A stretch of DNA of 64,000 nucleotides from RGIG3009 sp045648765 (GTDB taxonomy: Bacteria; Bacillota; Clostridia; Oscillospirales; Acutalibacteraceae), in the NCBI GenBank assembly GCA_045648765.1, contig JAZROQ010000048.1, positions 1-64,000 on the forward strand, in the 5' to 3' direction. A program made the translations under genes and the position numbers. This document shows positions 16,621 to 25,073 of the stretch, piece after piece; position 1 is the first letter of the stretch; each line of letters starts with the position of its first letter. The notes beneath the pieces were generated by a model, which worked only from the letters and a program-made list of their open reading frames with translations, ran no database searches and was not told the origin of the DNA.

Positions 16621-17388
16621 ATGCGTATTGTTATTAAAATCGGCACCTCCACCCTCACACACGAAAACGGCAGCCTGAATATACGCTGCACCGAAACGTT
16701 GTGCAAAATCATCAGCGACATCAAAAACGAAGGTCACGAACTGATTTTGGTCAGCTCGGGCGCTATCGGCATGGGTGTCGGCAAAATGTCGCTCAAAGAA
16801 CGCCCGACCGACATGCCCACCAAACAAGCCGCGGCAGCTGTCGGTCAATGCGAACTTATGTATACGTACGACAAAATGTTTGCCGACTACAACCATACCA
16901 TCGCGCAAATCCTCATCACGGGCGACGACTTCTCGCACGAAGACCGTCACCAAAACTTTGTGAACACCGTCAATCGATTGGTGGAATTTAAAGTTTTGCC
17001 CATCATTAACGAAAACGACTCCATCTCCACCAACGAAATCAAAGTTGGCGATAACGATACGTTGTCGGCACTGGTTGCCAAAAGTGTTTCTGCCGACTTG
17101 CTCATTATTTTGTCGGATATCGACGGTCTGTACACCGCCGACCCTCGCAACGACCCTTCGGCAACACTCATTTCCCAAGTGGACGAGCTTACCCCTGCCA
17201 TTTTTGCTTTGGGCGAAGGCGCAGGTTCCGCCTTGGGTACCGGCGGCATGAAAACCAAACTGGATGCCGCCAAAATCTGTGTTGATGCAGGCTGCGAAAT
17301 GGTGATCATGAACGGTAAAAACCCGTCGTTACTATACGATTTGTTTGAAGGGAAAAGTGTGGGTACACGCTTTACGGTGAAAAAATGA
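16621..17388 (+). CDS. proB: Glutamate 5-kinase
   Basis: This 255-residue enzyme phosphorylates glutamate, the first step to proline. It has VIKIGTSTLT, LVSSGAIGMGVGKM, INENDSIS, GDNDTLSALVA, LSDIDGLYTADPR and GTGGMKTKLDAA, all typical of the amino acid kinase fold of ProB. The C-terminal PUA domain of longer ProB proteins is missing, as in several Firmicutes. GGAAAGGAG lies ahead of the ATG. The stop overlaps the proA start (ATGA), indicating translational coupling. Confidence 0.96.
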   Translation: MRIVIKIGTSTLTHENGSLNIRCTETLCKIISDIKNEGHELILVSSGAIGMGVGKMSLKERPTDMPTKQAAAAVGQCELMYTYDKMFADYNHTIAQILITGDDFSHEDRHQNFVNTVNRLVEFKVLPIINENDSISTNEIKVGDNDTLSALVAKSVSADLLIILSDIDGLYTADPRNDPSATLISQVDELTPAIFALGEGAGSALGTGGMKTKLDAAKICVDAGCEMVIMNGKNPSLLYDLFEGKSVGTRFTVKK

Positions 17389-18632
17389 ACGACCAACTTG
17401 GCTTGTTGCAATATGCAAAACAACATACCACCCGCGCGGCGCTGCTGAGCAGCGAAGAAAAAAACCGTGCCTTGATGGCAATGGCAGAACAACTCGTTGC
17501 CGATACCCCCGCCATTCTTGCCGCCAACCAAAAAGATATGGAAGCAGCAACACACCTTTCTTCGGTGATGTCCGACCGCTTGTTGCTCACCGCCGACCGC
17601 ATTGTCGGCATGGCAAACGGCATTCGGCAAATTGCCAACCTGCCCGACCCTGTCGGCAGAATTTTGGAAACGCGTGAACATCCAAATGGTATGCAAATCA
17701 CCAAAACTTCCGTTCCGTTTGGTGTGGTTGCTGTCATTTTCGAAAGCCGACCCAACGTCGCCGCCGATACCGCCGCCTTGGCGCTCAAAAGCGGCAACGT
17801 GTGTGTACTGCGCGGCGGCAAAGAAAGTTTTGAATCGTGCAACGCCATCGTCACCTCACTCAAAGCCGCATTACAAACCGTTGGTTTGCCCGACGGACTG
17901 GTAAACTTGGTCAGTGACCGTTCGCGCGAGGGCGCGCACCAACTCATGACCGCCACCGGCTATGTCGATTTGCTCATCCCGCGCGGTGGCGCAGGGCTTA
18001 TCAAAGCGTGTGTCGAAAACGCCACCGTTCCCTGCATCGAAACCGGCACCGGCATTTGCCATGTCTTTGTTGACGACTCCGCCGACATCGAAAAAGCGCT
18101 CAATATCATCGAAAACGCCAAAACCAGCCGTCCTTCGGTGTGCAACGCCGCCGAAGTCTGCTTGGTGGATGCAAAAATTGCCCCCACCTTTTTACCGCTT
18201 CTCAAAAAACGGTTGGTGGAAGACCGCCCCGACCGTCCGGTCGAACTGCGCTTGTGCGAAAAAGCAGCAAAAATTATCGATGGAACCGCCGCTACTGACC
18301 AAGATTTTTCCACCGAGTTTTTGGATTACATCTTGGCTGTCAAAGTGGTCAATGGTGTCGACGAAGCCATTGCGCACATCGCATTGCACTCCACTCACCA
18401 CAGCGAAGCCATCGTCACAAAAACCGAAGAACACGCCAACCGCTTTGTTGGCGCAGTGGACAGCGCCGCCGTTTACGTCAACGCTTCCACCCGCTTTACC
18501 GATGGCGGCGAATTCGGCAACGGTGCCGAAATCGGCATTTCCACGCAAAAACTTCACGCTCGCGGTCCCATGGGTCTGTGCGAACTAAACACATACAAAT
18601 ATATTGTCCGTGGCAACGGACAGATAAGGTGA
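17385..18632 (+). CDS. proA: Glutamate-5-semialdehyde dehydrogenase (gamma-glutamyl phosphate reductase)
   Basis: This 415-residue NADPH-dependent enzyme reduces gamma-glutamyl phosphate. Signatures are PFGVVAVIFESRPNV, LRGGKES, IPRGGAGLI and RPSVCNAAEVCL with the catalytic Cys. TRFTDGGEFGNGAEIGIST and GPMGLCELNTYKY close the protein. Its ATG overlaps the proB stop. The TGA stop codon (18630-18632) lies inside the left arm of the structured element that follows, so the element begins exactly at the end of the gene. Confidence 0.96.
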   Translation: MNDQLGLLQYAKQHTTRAALLSSEEKNRALMAMAEQLVADTPAILAANQKDMEAATHLSSVMSDRLLLTADRIVGMANGIRQIANLPDPVGRILETREHPNGMQITKTSVPFGVVAVIFESRPNVAADTAALALKSGNVCVLRGGKESFESCNAIVTSLKAALQTVGLPDGLVNLVSDRSREGAHQLMTATGYVDLLIPRGGAGLIKACVENATVPCIETGTGICHVFVDDSADIEKALNIIENAKTSRPSVCNAAEVCLVDAKIAPTFLPLLKKRLVEDRPDRPVELRLCEKAAKIIDGTAATDQDFSTEFLDYILAVKVVNGVDEAIAHIALHSTHHSEAIVTKTEEHANRFVGAVDSAAVYVNASTRFTDGGEFGNGAEIGISTQKLHARGPMGLCELNTYKYIVRGNGQIR

Positions 18633-18899
18633 CGCGAGCAATCCAAGCCCGCCTTAAAGCGGCATATTTCGGGCATTTCTGCCCAATTTGTTCTCGCAAG
18701 GCGAAAGCCTTGCTTCGCCCAACTTGAACACAAATCCCTCGAAATCTTCTCGCTTTCAGGTCGAAGATTTTAAGAAGAGCGGATTTCTCGGTCAAACAAG
18801 GCAAAAACACAGCCAATACTCCCGTATTGGCGAGTATTTTAACGAAGGATGAGCGAAAATCCGCCTTCTTAAAACGAGGTTCGGATTACTCGCGTCACC
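18628..18899 (-). ncRNA. Structured 272-nt element with a 17-bp closing stem (copy 2)
   Basis: The ends GGTGACGCGAG-AATCC and GGATT-CTCGCGTCACC pair over 17 positions. The one non-Watson-Crick pair is a G-U pair only on the minus strand. Inside, on the minus strand, are a long stem (18857-18874 with 18768-18786, one-base bulge), a hairpin CCAATAC-GGGA-GTATTGG (18813-18830), and GCAAGGC-TTTC-GCCTTGC (18696-18713). The order matches copy 1 at 13761-14034. It lies antisense between proA and proC and reaches to within three bases of the proC ribosome site. Confidence 0.65.
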
Positions 18900-18913
18900 T
18901 TGAGGTGAAAAAT

Positions 18914-19720
18914 ATGAGTTATACCGTTGGTTTTATTGGTTGCGGCAACATGGGCGGCGCTTTGCTGGATGCCGTTTTGCAACGTATTGAAGCAAAAAAC
19001 TGCTGCGTGTGCGAAACCTTGCCCGAAAAAGCCGCCCCGTTTGTCAAACAAGGCGTCACGCTCTTACCCTCGGCGGCAGACGTGGTCGCGCAATCCCAAA
19101 TGGTCTTTTTGGCGGTCAAGCCGCAAGTGCTTGGCGAGGTAATCGGCACGTTCAGCCAAAACCTCACGCCCCAAAACGCACCGTTGTTCGTCACCATGGC
19201 AGCGGGCACCACTTTGGCAACACTGCAAGGATTCTTGGGTGTAACAGCCCCTGTCATTCGCATCATGCCCAACTTGCCTTGCTCGGTCGGCAAAGGTGTG
19301 GTACTGTATTGTGCAAATAACGCTGTCACTGCGGCACAAAAAACCGAATTTTTATCGTTGCTCTCCCCCGCCGGCTTGCTCGATGAAATCCCCGAAGGCG
19401 ATATCGATGCCGCCAGTGTGGTTTCGGGCTGCGGTCCCGCGTTTGTGTTTGCCTTTGCCGAAGCATTGGCAAACGGCGCTGCTGCTTGCGGACTGGATAA
19501 AACCCGCGCTTTGCTGTATGCCGCCCGCACGCTGGAAGGCGCGGCAACGCTTATGGAGCGAAGCGACAAAGATGCCGCCGCGCTTATCAAAGCGGTGTGC
19601 AGTCCCAAAGGCACTACCATCGAGGGTATCGAATCGCTGCAACAAAACGGTTTTGCCGAAGTGGTTGCCAAAGCAGTCGATGCTTCGTACCGCCGCACAG
19701 TAGAACTCAGCAAACAATAA
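18914..19720 (+). CDS. proC: Pyrroline-5-carboxylate reductase
   Basis: This 268-residue enzyme reduces pyrroline-5-carboxylate to proline. The N-terminal Rossmann motif is VGFIGCGNMGGALLDAV. FLAVKPQVLGEV, RIMPNLPCSVGKGV and SGCGPAFVFAFAEAL follow, with the ProC signature SPKGTTIEGIESLQ near the C-terminus. The start is the ATG at 18914, with AGGTG upstream; an upstream in-frame reading runs into the structured element. It completes the proBAC set. Confidence 0.95.
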   Translation: MSYTVGFIGCGNMGGALLDAVLQRIEAKNCCVCETLPEKAAPFVKQGVTLLPSAADVVAQSQMVFLAVKPQVLGEVIGTFSQNLTPQNAPLFVTMAAGTTLATLQGFLGVTAPVIRIMPNLPCSVGKGVVLYCANNAVTAAQKTEFLSLLSPAGLLDEIPEGDIDAASVVSGCGPAFVFAFAEALANGAAACGLDKTRALLYAARTLEGAATLMERSDKDAAALIKAVCSPKGTTIEGIESLQQNGFAEVVAKAVDASYRRTVELSKQ

Positions 19721-19733
19721 TTTTTCAAATAAC

Positions 19734-19770
19734 AAAGCCGCCCGACGAAAACTTTCGTCGGGCGGCTTTT
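19734..19770. terminator. Bidirectional terminator between proC and the GH3 genes
   Basis: AAAGCCGCCCGACGAAA and TTTCGTCGGGCGGCTTT form a perfect stem around two bases, with A and T tracts on both sides. It serves the convergent proC and GH3 genes. Confidence 0.9.
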
Positions 19771-19779
19771 ATTCAGTGT

Positions 19780-21393
19780 TTACACTTCGCGTTCAAAGAA
19801 TCCTTCAAACTTAACAGGGCTCTTGCCCACGGCTTTAATCTCGCCCACCAACAACTTCGCCAAAGCGCGTTGCGTAGCAGGGCAATGCGAATACGCGTTG
19901 ATATACGTTTTCAAATACGGATAATCGTACAGTTTGTACGGATCACCCAACGATGCAAAAATCAAACGCGGATGTTGCAAAATGTAAGCACGCCACATGG
20001 TCATGGCTTGCGGCCAACCAATGCGGTTGCTGCCACCGTTGTTGTTCAGCGAATGGAAACACGAAGTGAGTAACACAGCATCGTAATCTTTTAAAATTTG
20101 GTTGAGTTCATAGTGACCGGGGTTCACCATAGCAGTCACTTGCACACCGTGTTTTTCCAATTCTTCTGTTAATGCGGGGTATTCTTTTTCTTTCACAAAG
20201 CGGTTTTCGGGCACCGAAATCACGTGCAACACTTTGTCGCCCGCTTTCAGCGCCGTGTTTTCAATAATCCCTTGCGTATCGCGAATCACCGTCAGCGATT
20301 TGTCGGTAAGTTCTTGCGCCAACTCTTCAATATCATAAGGCGGATTAAGCATTTCCTCGGTCGGTGCATCGGCTTCGTCAAACAAGCCAAGGCTGTTTTT
20401 GAGTCTCCAAATACGAAGCACGGCGTCTTTCAGACGTTCCATGGTGATTTCGCCGCTTTCCACCGCCGCTTTAATGTAGTCAAAGTCGGTCGGCAGCGGG
20501 AACAACACCATATCGCCGCCCGCTTTCAAATATTCCACTGCCAAGCGTTCGGCGGGAGCCATGGCACAAGCACCCACCATGCACATCGCATCCGAAACAA
20601 TACAACCGTCGTAACCGAGTTCGCCTTTGAGCAAACCGGTCATCAAGTTTTTGCTGAGCGTTGCGGGCGGATAACCCATAATATCGTCAATTTTTTCGTC
20701 AAACGCGGGCAAAGCAATGTGCGCCACCATAATAGCCATCGTACCCGCTTTAATCATTTCGCGGTACACTCTGCCATAGGTATCCATCCACTCTTCGCGC
20801 GACATGGGGTTAATCGTGGTCATAAAGTGTTGGTTGCGGTCGTCCATACCGTCACCGGGGAAGTGTTTGCAGCAAGCCGCCATCAAGTTGTCTTGTTGGA
20901 AACCTTCCACCATCGCTTTGCCGATTTTGATTACTTGGTCAGGATCATCCGAAGCGGCACGCGCATTCAACACACTGTTTTGGAAATTGTAGTTAATATC
21001 CACCACCGGTGCGAGCGCGAGCGAAATATCCTCTTTGCGATACGCTTGCGCGGTCAGGTGATACAACTTTTTAATGAGTTCGGGGTCGTTGGCAGCGCTG
21101 CACGCCATCACGTTGGGCAAACGCAAACCGCCAAACAAGTTGGCAGGGCCTTCCTCGACGTCTGCCGCATAAATGGTGGGGGTGCGGCAATATTTCTTTT
21201 GCACTTCGGCAATTGCCAAACGGCGTTCTGTTTTTACCGAGTTGTAAAAAATACCACCGGGCATGGTCTTTTTGGCAATTTCTTCGTATTCTTCCACCGA
21301 ATAAGAATTCAGTTCATAGCACAACACTTGACCAACCAATTCGTCAAGTGACAAGTCGTTAATACCGTCTAAAAGTTGTTGTTCGGTCCACAT
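19780..21393 (-). CDS. Glycoside hydrolase family 3 (NagZ/beta-glucosidase-like), copy B
   Basis: This 537-residue protein has the GH3 N-terminal barrel: DVEEGPAN, ALAPVVDIN, CCKHFPGDGMDDRNQH (the KHFPG motif with a His) and CIVSDAMCMVGA, whose Asp in SD is the expected nucleophile. A C-terminal alpha/beta domain follows (ADKVLHVISVPE region, then YDAVLLTSCFHS). No signal peptide is seen, so it acts in the cytoplasm. It is a tandem paralog of the gene at 21408-23024, cotranscribed with it and with GGAGG ahead of the ATG. Substrate is uncertain: N-acetylhexosaminides or beta-glucosides. Beside six GH16 genes, cleavage of imported beta-glucan oligosaccharides is plausible. Confidence 0.87.
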   Translation of the reverse strand: MWTEQQLLDGINDLSLDELVGQVLCYELNSYSVEEYEEIAKKTMPGGIFYNSVKTERRLAIAEVQKKYCRTPTIYAADVEEGPANLFGGLRLPNVMACSAANDPELIKKLYHLTAQAYRKEDISLALAPVVDINYNFQNSVLNARAASDDPDQVIKIGKAMVEGFQQDNLMAACCKHFPGDGMDDRNQHFMTTINPMSREEWMDTYGRVYREMIKAGTMAIMVAHIALPAFDEKIDDIMGYPPATLSKNLMTGLLKGELGYDGCIVSDAMCMVGACAMAPAERLAVEYLKAGGDMVLFPLPTDFDYIKAAVESGEITMERLKDAVLRIWRLKNSLGLFDEADAPTEEMLNPPYDIEELAQELTDKSLTVIRDTQGIIENTALKAGDKVLHVISVPENRFVKEKEYPALTEELEKHGVQVTAMVNPGHYELNQILKDYDAVLLTSCFHSLNNNGGSNRIGWPQAMTMWRAYILQHPRLIFASLGDPYKLYDYPYLKTYINAYSHCPATQRALAKLLVGEIKAVGKSPVKFEGFFEREV

Positions 21394-21407
21394 AACCTTT
21401 CCCCTCC

Positions 21408-23024
21408 TTAAATCGTTTCCCGCTCAAAGAATCCTTTAAGTCCCACAGGGTTCTTGCCGGTAGCTTCAATCTCGCCTGTTATCAATTTCACCAACGCGCG
21501 TTGCGTAACCGGCGCTTTGGAGTAACAGTTGATATACGTTTTCAAATACGGATAATCATACAGCTTATACGGGTCACCAAACGAAGCCACAATCAAACGC
21601 GGATGTTGCAAAATGTAAGCGCGCCACATAATCATCGCTTGTTCCCAACCAATGCGCAACGTGCCGCCGCCGTTGTTGTGGGTATCGCACGAAAGGCTGA
21701 GTAACACGTAATCGCAGCCTTCCATCGCTTCTTTCACTTCGTTGTGACCGGGGTTCACAAGCGTGGTTACCTCAATGCCGCGTTTTTTGAGTTCTTCTTC
21801 CACAATCGGCAATGCCGTTTTTTGCGAATGACGGTTTTCGGGTTTTGCCAACACGTGCAACACTTTGGCACCCGCTTTCAACCCTTTGCCCGCAATCAAA
21901 CCATCTACATCGCGAATCACTTTCAGCGACTTGTCGGCCAATTCTTGCGCAACGTCTTCCATCGGCATGTCAAGGACCAATTCCTCGGCAGTGGGAGCAT
22001 CGTTTTCGTCTAACAATCGCACCGCATTTTTCAGTCGCCAAATACGAGTAACGGCATCTTTCACACGTTCAATCGGAAGTTCACCGCTTTCCACCGCCGC
22101 TTTAATGTAATCAAAGTCGGTCGGCAACGGGAAGAGTAGCATATCGCCACCAGCTTTTAAGTATTCCACAGCCAAACGCTCGGCAGGAGCCATAGCACAA
22201 GCACCAACCATGCTCAAAGCATCCGAAACAATACAACCGTCAAACCCTAACTCGCCTTTGAGCAAACCGGTCATCAAGTTTTTGCTGAGCGTTGCAGGCG
22301 GATAACCCATAATGTCGTCAATTTTCTCGTCAAAAGCAGGTAATGCAATGTGTGCCACCATAATGGCCATCGTACCCGCTTTAATCATTTCGCGGTATAC
22401 TCTGCCGTAGGTGTTCATCCACTCCTCGCGTGAAAGCGAGTTGATGGTGGTCATAAAGTGTTGGTTGCGGTCGTCCATACCGTCACCGGGGAAGTGTTTG
22501 CAGCAAGCCGCCATCAAGCCATCTTGTTGCAAGCCCTCTAACATGGCCTTGCCCATTTTGATAACTTGTTCGGGGCTGTCCGAAGCGGCACGCACGTTCA
22601 GCACACTGCTTTTCGTGTTGTAGTTAATATCTACCACCGGCGAAAGCGCAAGCGAAACCCCTTCTTTGCGCTCTGCTTGTGCCGTGATGTGATAAGCCTT
22701 TTTCATAAGTTCCGGGTCGTCGGTGGAACTACACCCCATCATCGAGGGAAACTCAACACCACCACAAATATTAGCGGCGCCTTCCTCTACGTCTGCCACA
22801 AGCATCGTCGGCACTTTGCAATATTTCTTGTGCGCGGCCAACAAACCTGCTGCTCTTTCGCGGTCTGTTAAATGCATATAAACGCTGCCGGCCTTTGTCT
22901 TTTTAATAATTTCGTCGTATTGTTCCACCGAAAACGAACCGGTTTCATAACACAATAATTGCCCCACCAATTCGTCCAGCGTTAACTCTTCAATGCCGGC
23001 GCGAATTTGTTCTTCCGTCCACAT
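21408..23024 (-). CDS. Glycoside hydrolase family 3 (NagZ/beta-glucosidase-like), copy A
   Basis: This 538-residue protein is the upstream paralog of the GH3 gene at 19780-21393. It has the same motifs: DVEEGAAN, CCKHFPGDGMDDRNQH and CIVSDALSMVGA with the likely nucleophile Asp. Long stretches around residues 170-280 are almost identical between the two, while the N- and C-terminal parts differ more. No signal peptide is present. A promoter TTGATT-17-TAAAAT (23072-23100) lies upstream, and GGGGGA precedes the ATG. It is probably a cytoplasmic exo-glycosidase of the neighbouring glycan locus. Confidence 0.87.
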   Translation of the reverse strand: MWTEEQIRAGIEELTLDELVGQLLCYETGSFSVEQYDEIIKKTKAGSVYMHLTDRERAAGLLAAHKKYCKVPTMLVADVEEGAANICGGVEFPSMMGCSSTDDPELMKKAYHITAQAERKEGVSLALSPVVDINYNTKSSVLNVRAASDSPEQVIKMGKAMLEGLQQDGLMAACCKHFPGDGMDDRNQHFMTTINSLSREEWMNTYGRVYREMIKAGTMAIMVAHIALPAFDEKIDDIMGYPPATLSKNLMTGLLKGELGFDGCIVSDALSMVGACAMAPAERLAVEYLKAGGDMLLFPLPTDFDYIKAAVESGELPIERVKDAVTRIWRLKNAVRLLDENDAPTAEELVLDMPMEDVAQELADKSLKVIRDVDGLIAGKGLKAGAKVLHVLAKPENRHSQKTALPIVEEELKKRGIEVTTLVNPGHNEVKEAMEGCDYVLLSLSCDTHNNGGGTLRIGWEQAMIMWRAYILQHPRLIVASFGDPYKLYDYPYLKTYINCYSKAPVTQRALVKLITGEIEATGKNPVGLKGFFERETI

Positions 23025-23071
23025 AAAAAATCCCCCTTTGTCGACCCGTCCGGGCCACTTTTTCTGTTGTC

Positions 23072-23100
23072 ATTTTATCATACACTCCTTGCAAAATCAA
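23072..23100 (-). promoter_or_regulatory. Promoter of the GH3 pair
   Basis: On the minus strand TTGATT (23095-23100), 17 bp, TAAAAT (23072-23077). The same hexamers and spacing recur at 24999-25027 before a secreted GH16 gene. Confidence 0.65.
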
Positions 23101-23151
23101 GGAAAGAACACTTTTTTACACAAACAGACACAAAAAAGAGCCATTTTTCCA

Positions 23152-23188
23152 AAAAGAAAACCGAGAGGAATACTTTTCCCTCTCGGCT
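23152..23188 (-). terminator. Terminator of the secreted GH16 gene
   Basis: CCGAGAGG and CCTCTCGG on the minus strand form a stem followed by TTTTC, shortly after the stop of the GH16 gene at 23202. Confidence 0.7.
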
Positions 23189-23201
23189 GTTGTCTTTTTT
23201 G

Positions 23202-24965
23202 TTATCCTTTTGCTTTTTTGCGGCAAGTGCCAATCACAACAACTGCTGCCGCGGCAACCAGTACCACAGCCGCCACCGCGATCATCCACGGTTTAATGGG
23301 CGAAGCAGGCACCACTTCGCGTGCCGCCGCCAACAAATCCTCATACATGACACCGTTGTTCAAATACACGTGATTATTAACGGCTTCTTTAAGTTCTGCG
23401 CTCATCTTGTTCCACTTGCGCTCACCTTTAACAATCACCTTGCAAGCATCCACCGACTCGGTATTCAGCACCGCGCCTTCGCTGTCAACGGCAAAAGCCG
23501 CCACAAACGCTTCCATGTCGGCTTTAAACGTTTTGGCATCGTCAATAACTTGCGCCATGGTTTTGCCGACTTCGCGTTTTGCCACGCGGTTGAGTTCTTC
23601 TTGTTTTTCGGCAGAAAGTTCGACAAATGCCGTTTCCACTTCAATAAGAGTTTCGTAATTTTCAAAATCGGCAGTTAACTCAATTTGTCCGTCACCGTCG
23701 CGCAAATACATGTCGACAAACTGCGCCGTTTCCACACTTTCACCTTGGTTTGCTTCGGGTTTGCCTTCCCACACGCGGATATAATCAATTTCCAACGGCC
23801 AACCCTCGTTACCGTTAATCACAAGCGGTGTCAACTGGTCATCGAAAATAGCAAACGCATCCAAGCCGTCGGTGTTTCCCTTCATGCTCATGGCTTCCGG
23901 ATAAGAAGTACCGTTGTCTTTCCAACACAAGGTCATATATTCCTTGCCGTCCAAATAGCTTATAATCGAACCGTTACGCCACACAAAACCCATGGTATGC
24001 CATTCGCCGTCACGCATACCAAGGTGCTTGTAGTTTTGGTTCTTATAATGGTGGATATATTCGCTTTGATTGGCATCGGTAAACGATAAATCGTGCAACG
24101 TAGTGGTAAAAGAATCATCGTTTAAAAATTCCAAAAAGTCCATTTCCACATACCGATTAGCATCCGGATAGCTCAACATTTTTTCAGGCGGCAACGACCA
24201 CACCGAGGGTTGACCTTTGTCACCCGAAATACGCTTAGCAGGCGTGCGCACGCGCATTTCCATATACCCGTGAGTATATCCCCATCCCGCGCCGGTAGCA
24301 CAGTCAAACGTACTTAACGTCCAACCGGCCCAACCGGGATCTTTCACCGTACGTATTAAACGAATCCCCTCTTCGGTCAATTCATAATCCGTCGGCTCGG
24401 AATCCGAAGAACCATACGGCATGTTGGCATACCACTTGTAGCCATATGCGCCGCTGCACTCTTTGTCCACCAAATCAAGCGTGGTAAAATCATCACTGAA
24501 CGTAAGCTCGGTCATACCGAATTTTTCGGCAATCGCAGGCACTTCCAACGCATTCTCCGCCACGCGGATATTCACCGGCAAATGTTGTTTTTTCACCCAG
24601 TTAAACCGTTCCGGTTGTGTGTCGTTAATCGCAACCGTCACCACGTGTTCCCCCGCAACGGCTTCCCATTTCGGGAACTTCACTTGCACGGTTTGTCCCG
24701 CGGCAATGCCTTTTTCGTAGCTTTGAGTAAACACTTTTTCTTGGTTTACATACAAAGCAACCGAAACAGCCTCTGTCACAGCGGCAGCACCGCTGTTCTT
24801 CAAATGTGCACTAAACACAACCTTTGCGCCGGGCTTGGGTTGTTCAGCGCCATCCCACGTAATATCCGTCACCATTACGGCGGCTTCCCCTTCGGCTGCA
24901 ACGCTAAACGCGCAAAGCCCCAAAAGCAAACACACCGCAAGCAAACAAGAAAGTACTCGTTTCAT
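23202..24965 (-). CDS. Secreted, membrane-anchored GH16 endoglycosidase (1)
   Basis: This 587-residue protein has a signal peptide (residues 1-24, SVAAEG end), a CARDB-like beta domain (about 30-130, DITWDGAEQPKPGAKVVFS), and a GH16 catalytic domain (about 150-410) starting FSDDFTTLD. The GH16 signature ExDxxE is EMDFLEF, giving nucleophile and acid/base Glu; LEIDYIRVWE ends the fold. A helical region of about 130 residues and a C-terminal transmembrane helix with CRKKAKG follow, so the enzyme faces outward on the membrane. GH16 enzymes cut beta-1,3/1,4-glucans or galactans; substrate is not fixed by sequence alone. It has its own promoter (24999-25027) and terminator. Confidence 0.87.
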   Translation of the reverse strand: MKRVLSCLLAVCLLLGLCAFSVAAEGEAAVMVTDITWDGAEQPKPGAKVVFSAHLKNSGAAAVTEAVSVALYVNQEKVFTQSYEKGIAAGQTVQVKFPKWEAVAGEHVVTVAINDTQPERFNWVKKQHLPVNIRVAENALEVPAIAEKFGMTELTFSDDFTTLDLVDKECSGAYGYKWYANMPYGSSDSEPTDYELTEEGIRLIRTVKDPGWAGWTLSTFDCATGAGWGYTHGYMEMRVRTPAKRISGDKGQPSVWSLPPEKMLSYPDANRYVEMDFLEFLNDDSFTTTLHDLSFTDANQSEYIHHYKNQNYKHLGMRDGEWHTMGFVWRNGSIISYLDGKEYMTLCWKDNGTSYPEAMSMKGNTDGLDAFAIFDDQLTPLVINGNEGWPLEIDYIRVWEGKPEANQGESVETAQFVDMYLRDGDGQIELTADFENYETLIEVETAFVELSAEKQEELNRVAKREVGKTMAQVIDDAKTFKADMEAFVAAFAVDSEGAVLNTESVDACKVIVKGERKWNKMSAELKEAVNNHVYLNNGVMYEDLLAAAREVVPASPIKPWMIAVAAVVLVAAAAVVVIGTCRKKAKG

Positions 24966-24998
24966 ACTATTGCCTCCTTGAACACATATCGTACCCTC

Positions 24999-25027
24999 AT
25001 TTTACCATACCTTTTGTTCAGAATCAA
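24999..25027 (-). promoter_or_regulatory. Promoter of secreted GH16 gene 1
   Basis: TTGATT (25022-25027), 17 bp and TAAAAT (24999-25004) on the minus strand, 35 bp ahead of the start codon. Confidence 0.65.
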
Positions 25028-25036
25028 CATTTTTAC

Positions 25037-25067
25037 ACAAAAAAAGCCGAGGCAATGCCTCGGCTTT
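25037..25067 (-). terminator. Terminator of secreted GH16 gene 2
   Basis: GCCGAGGC-AT-GCCTCGGC with a T tract on the minus strand lies a few bases after the stop at 25074. Confidence 0.85.
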
Positions 25068-25073
25068 CACAGT

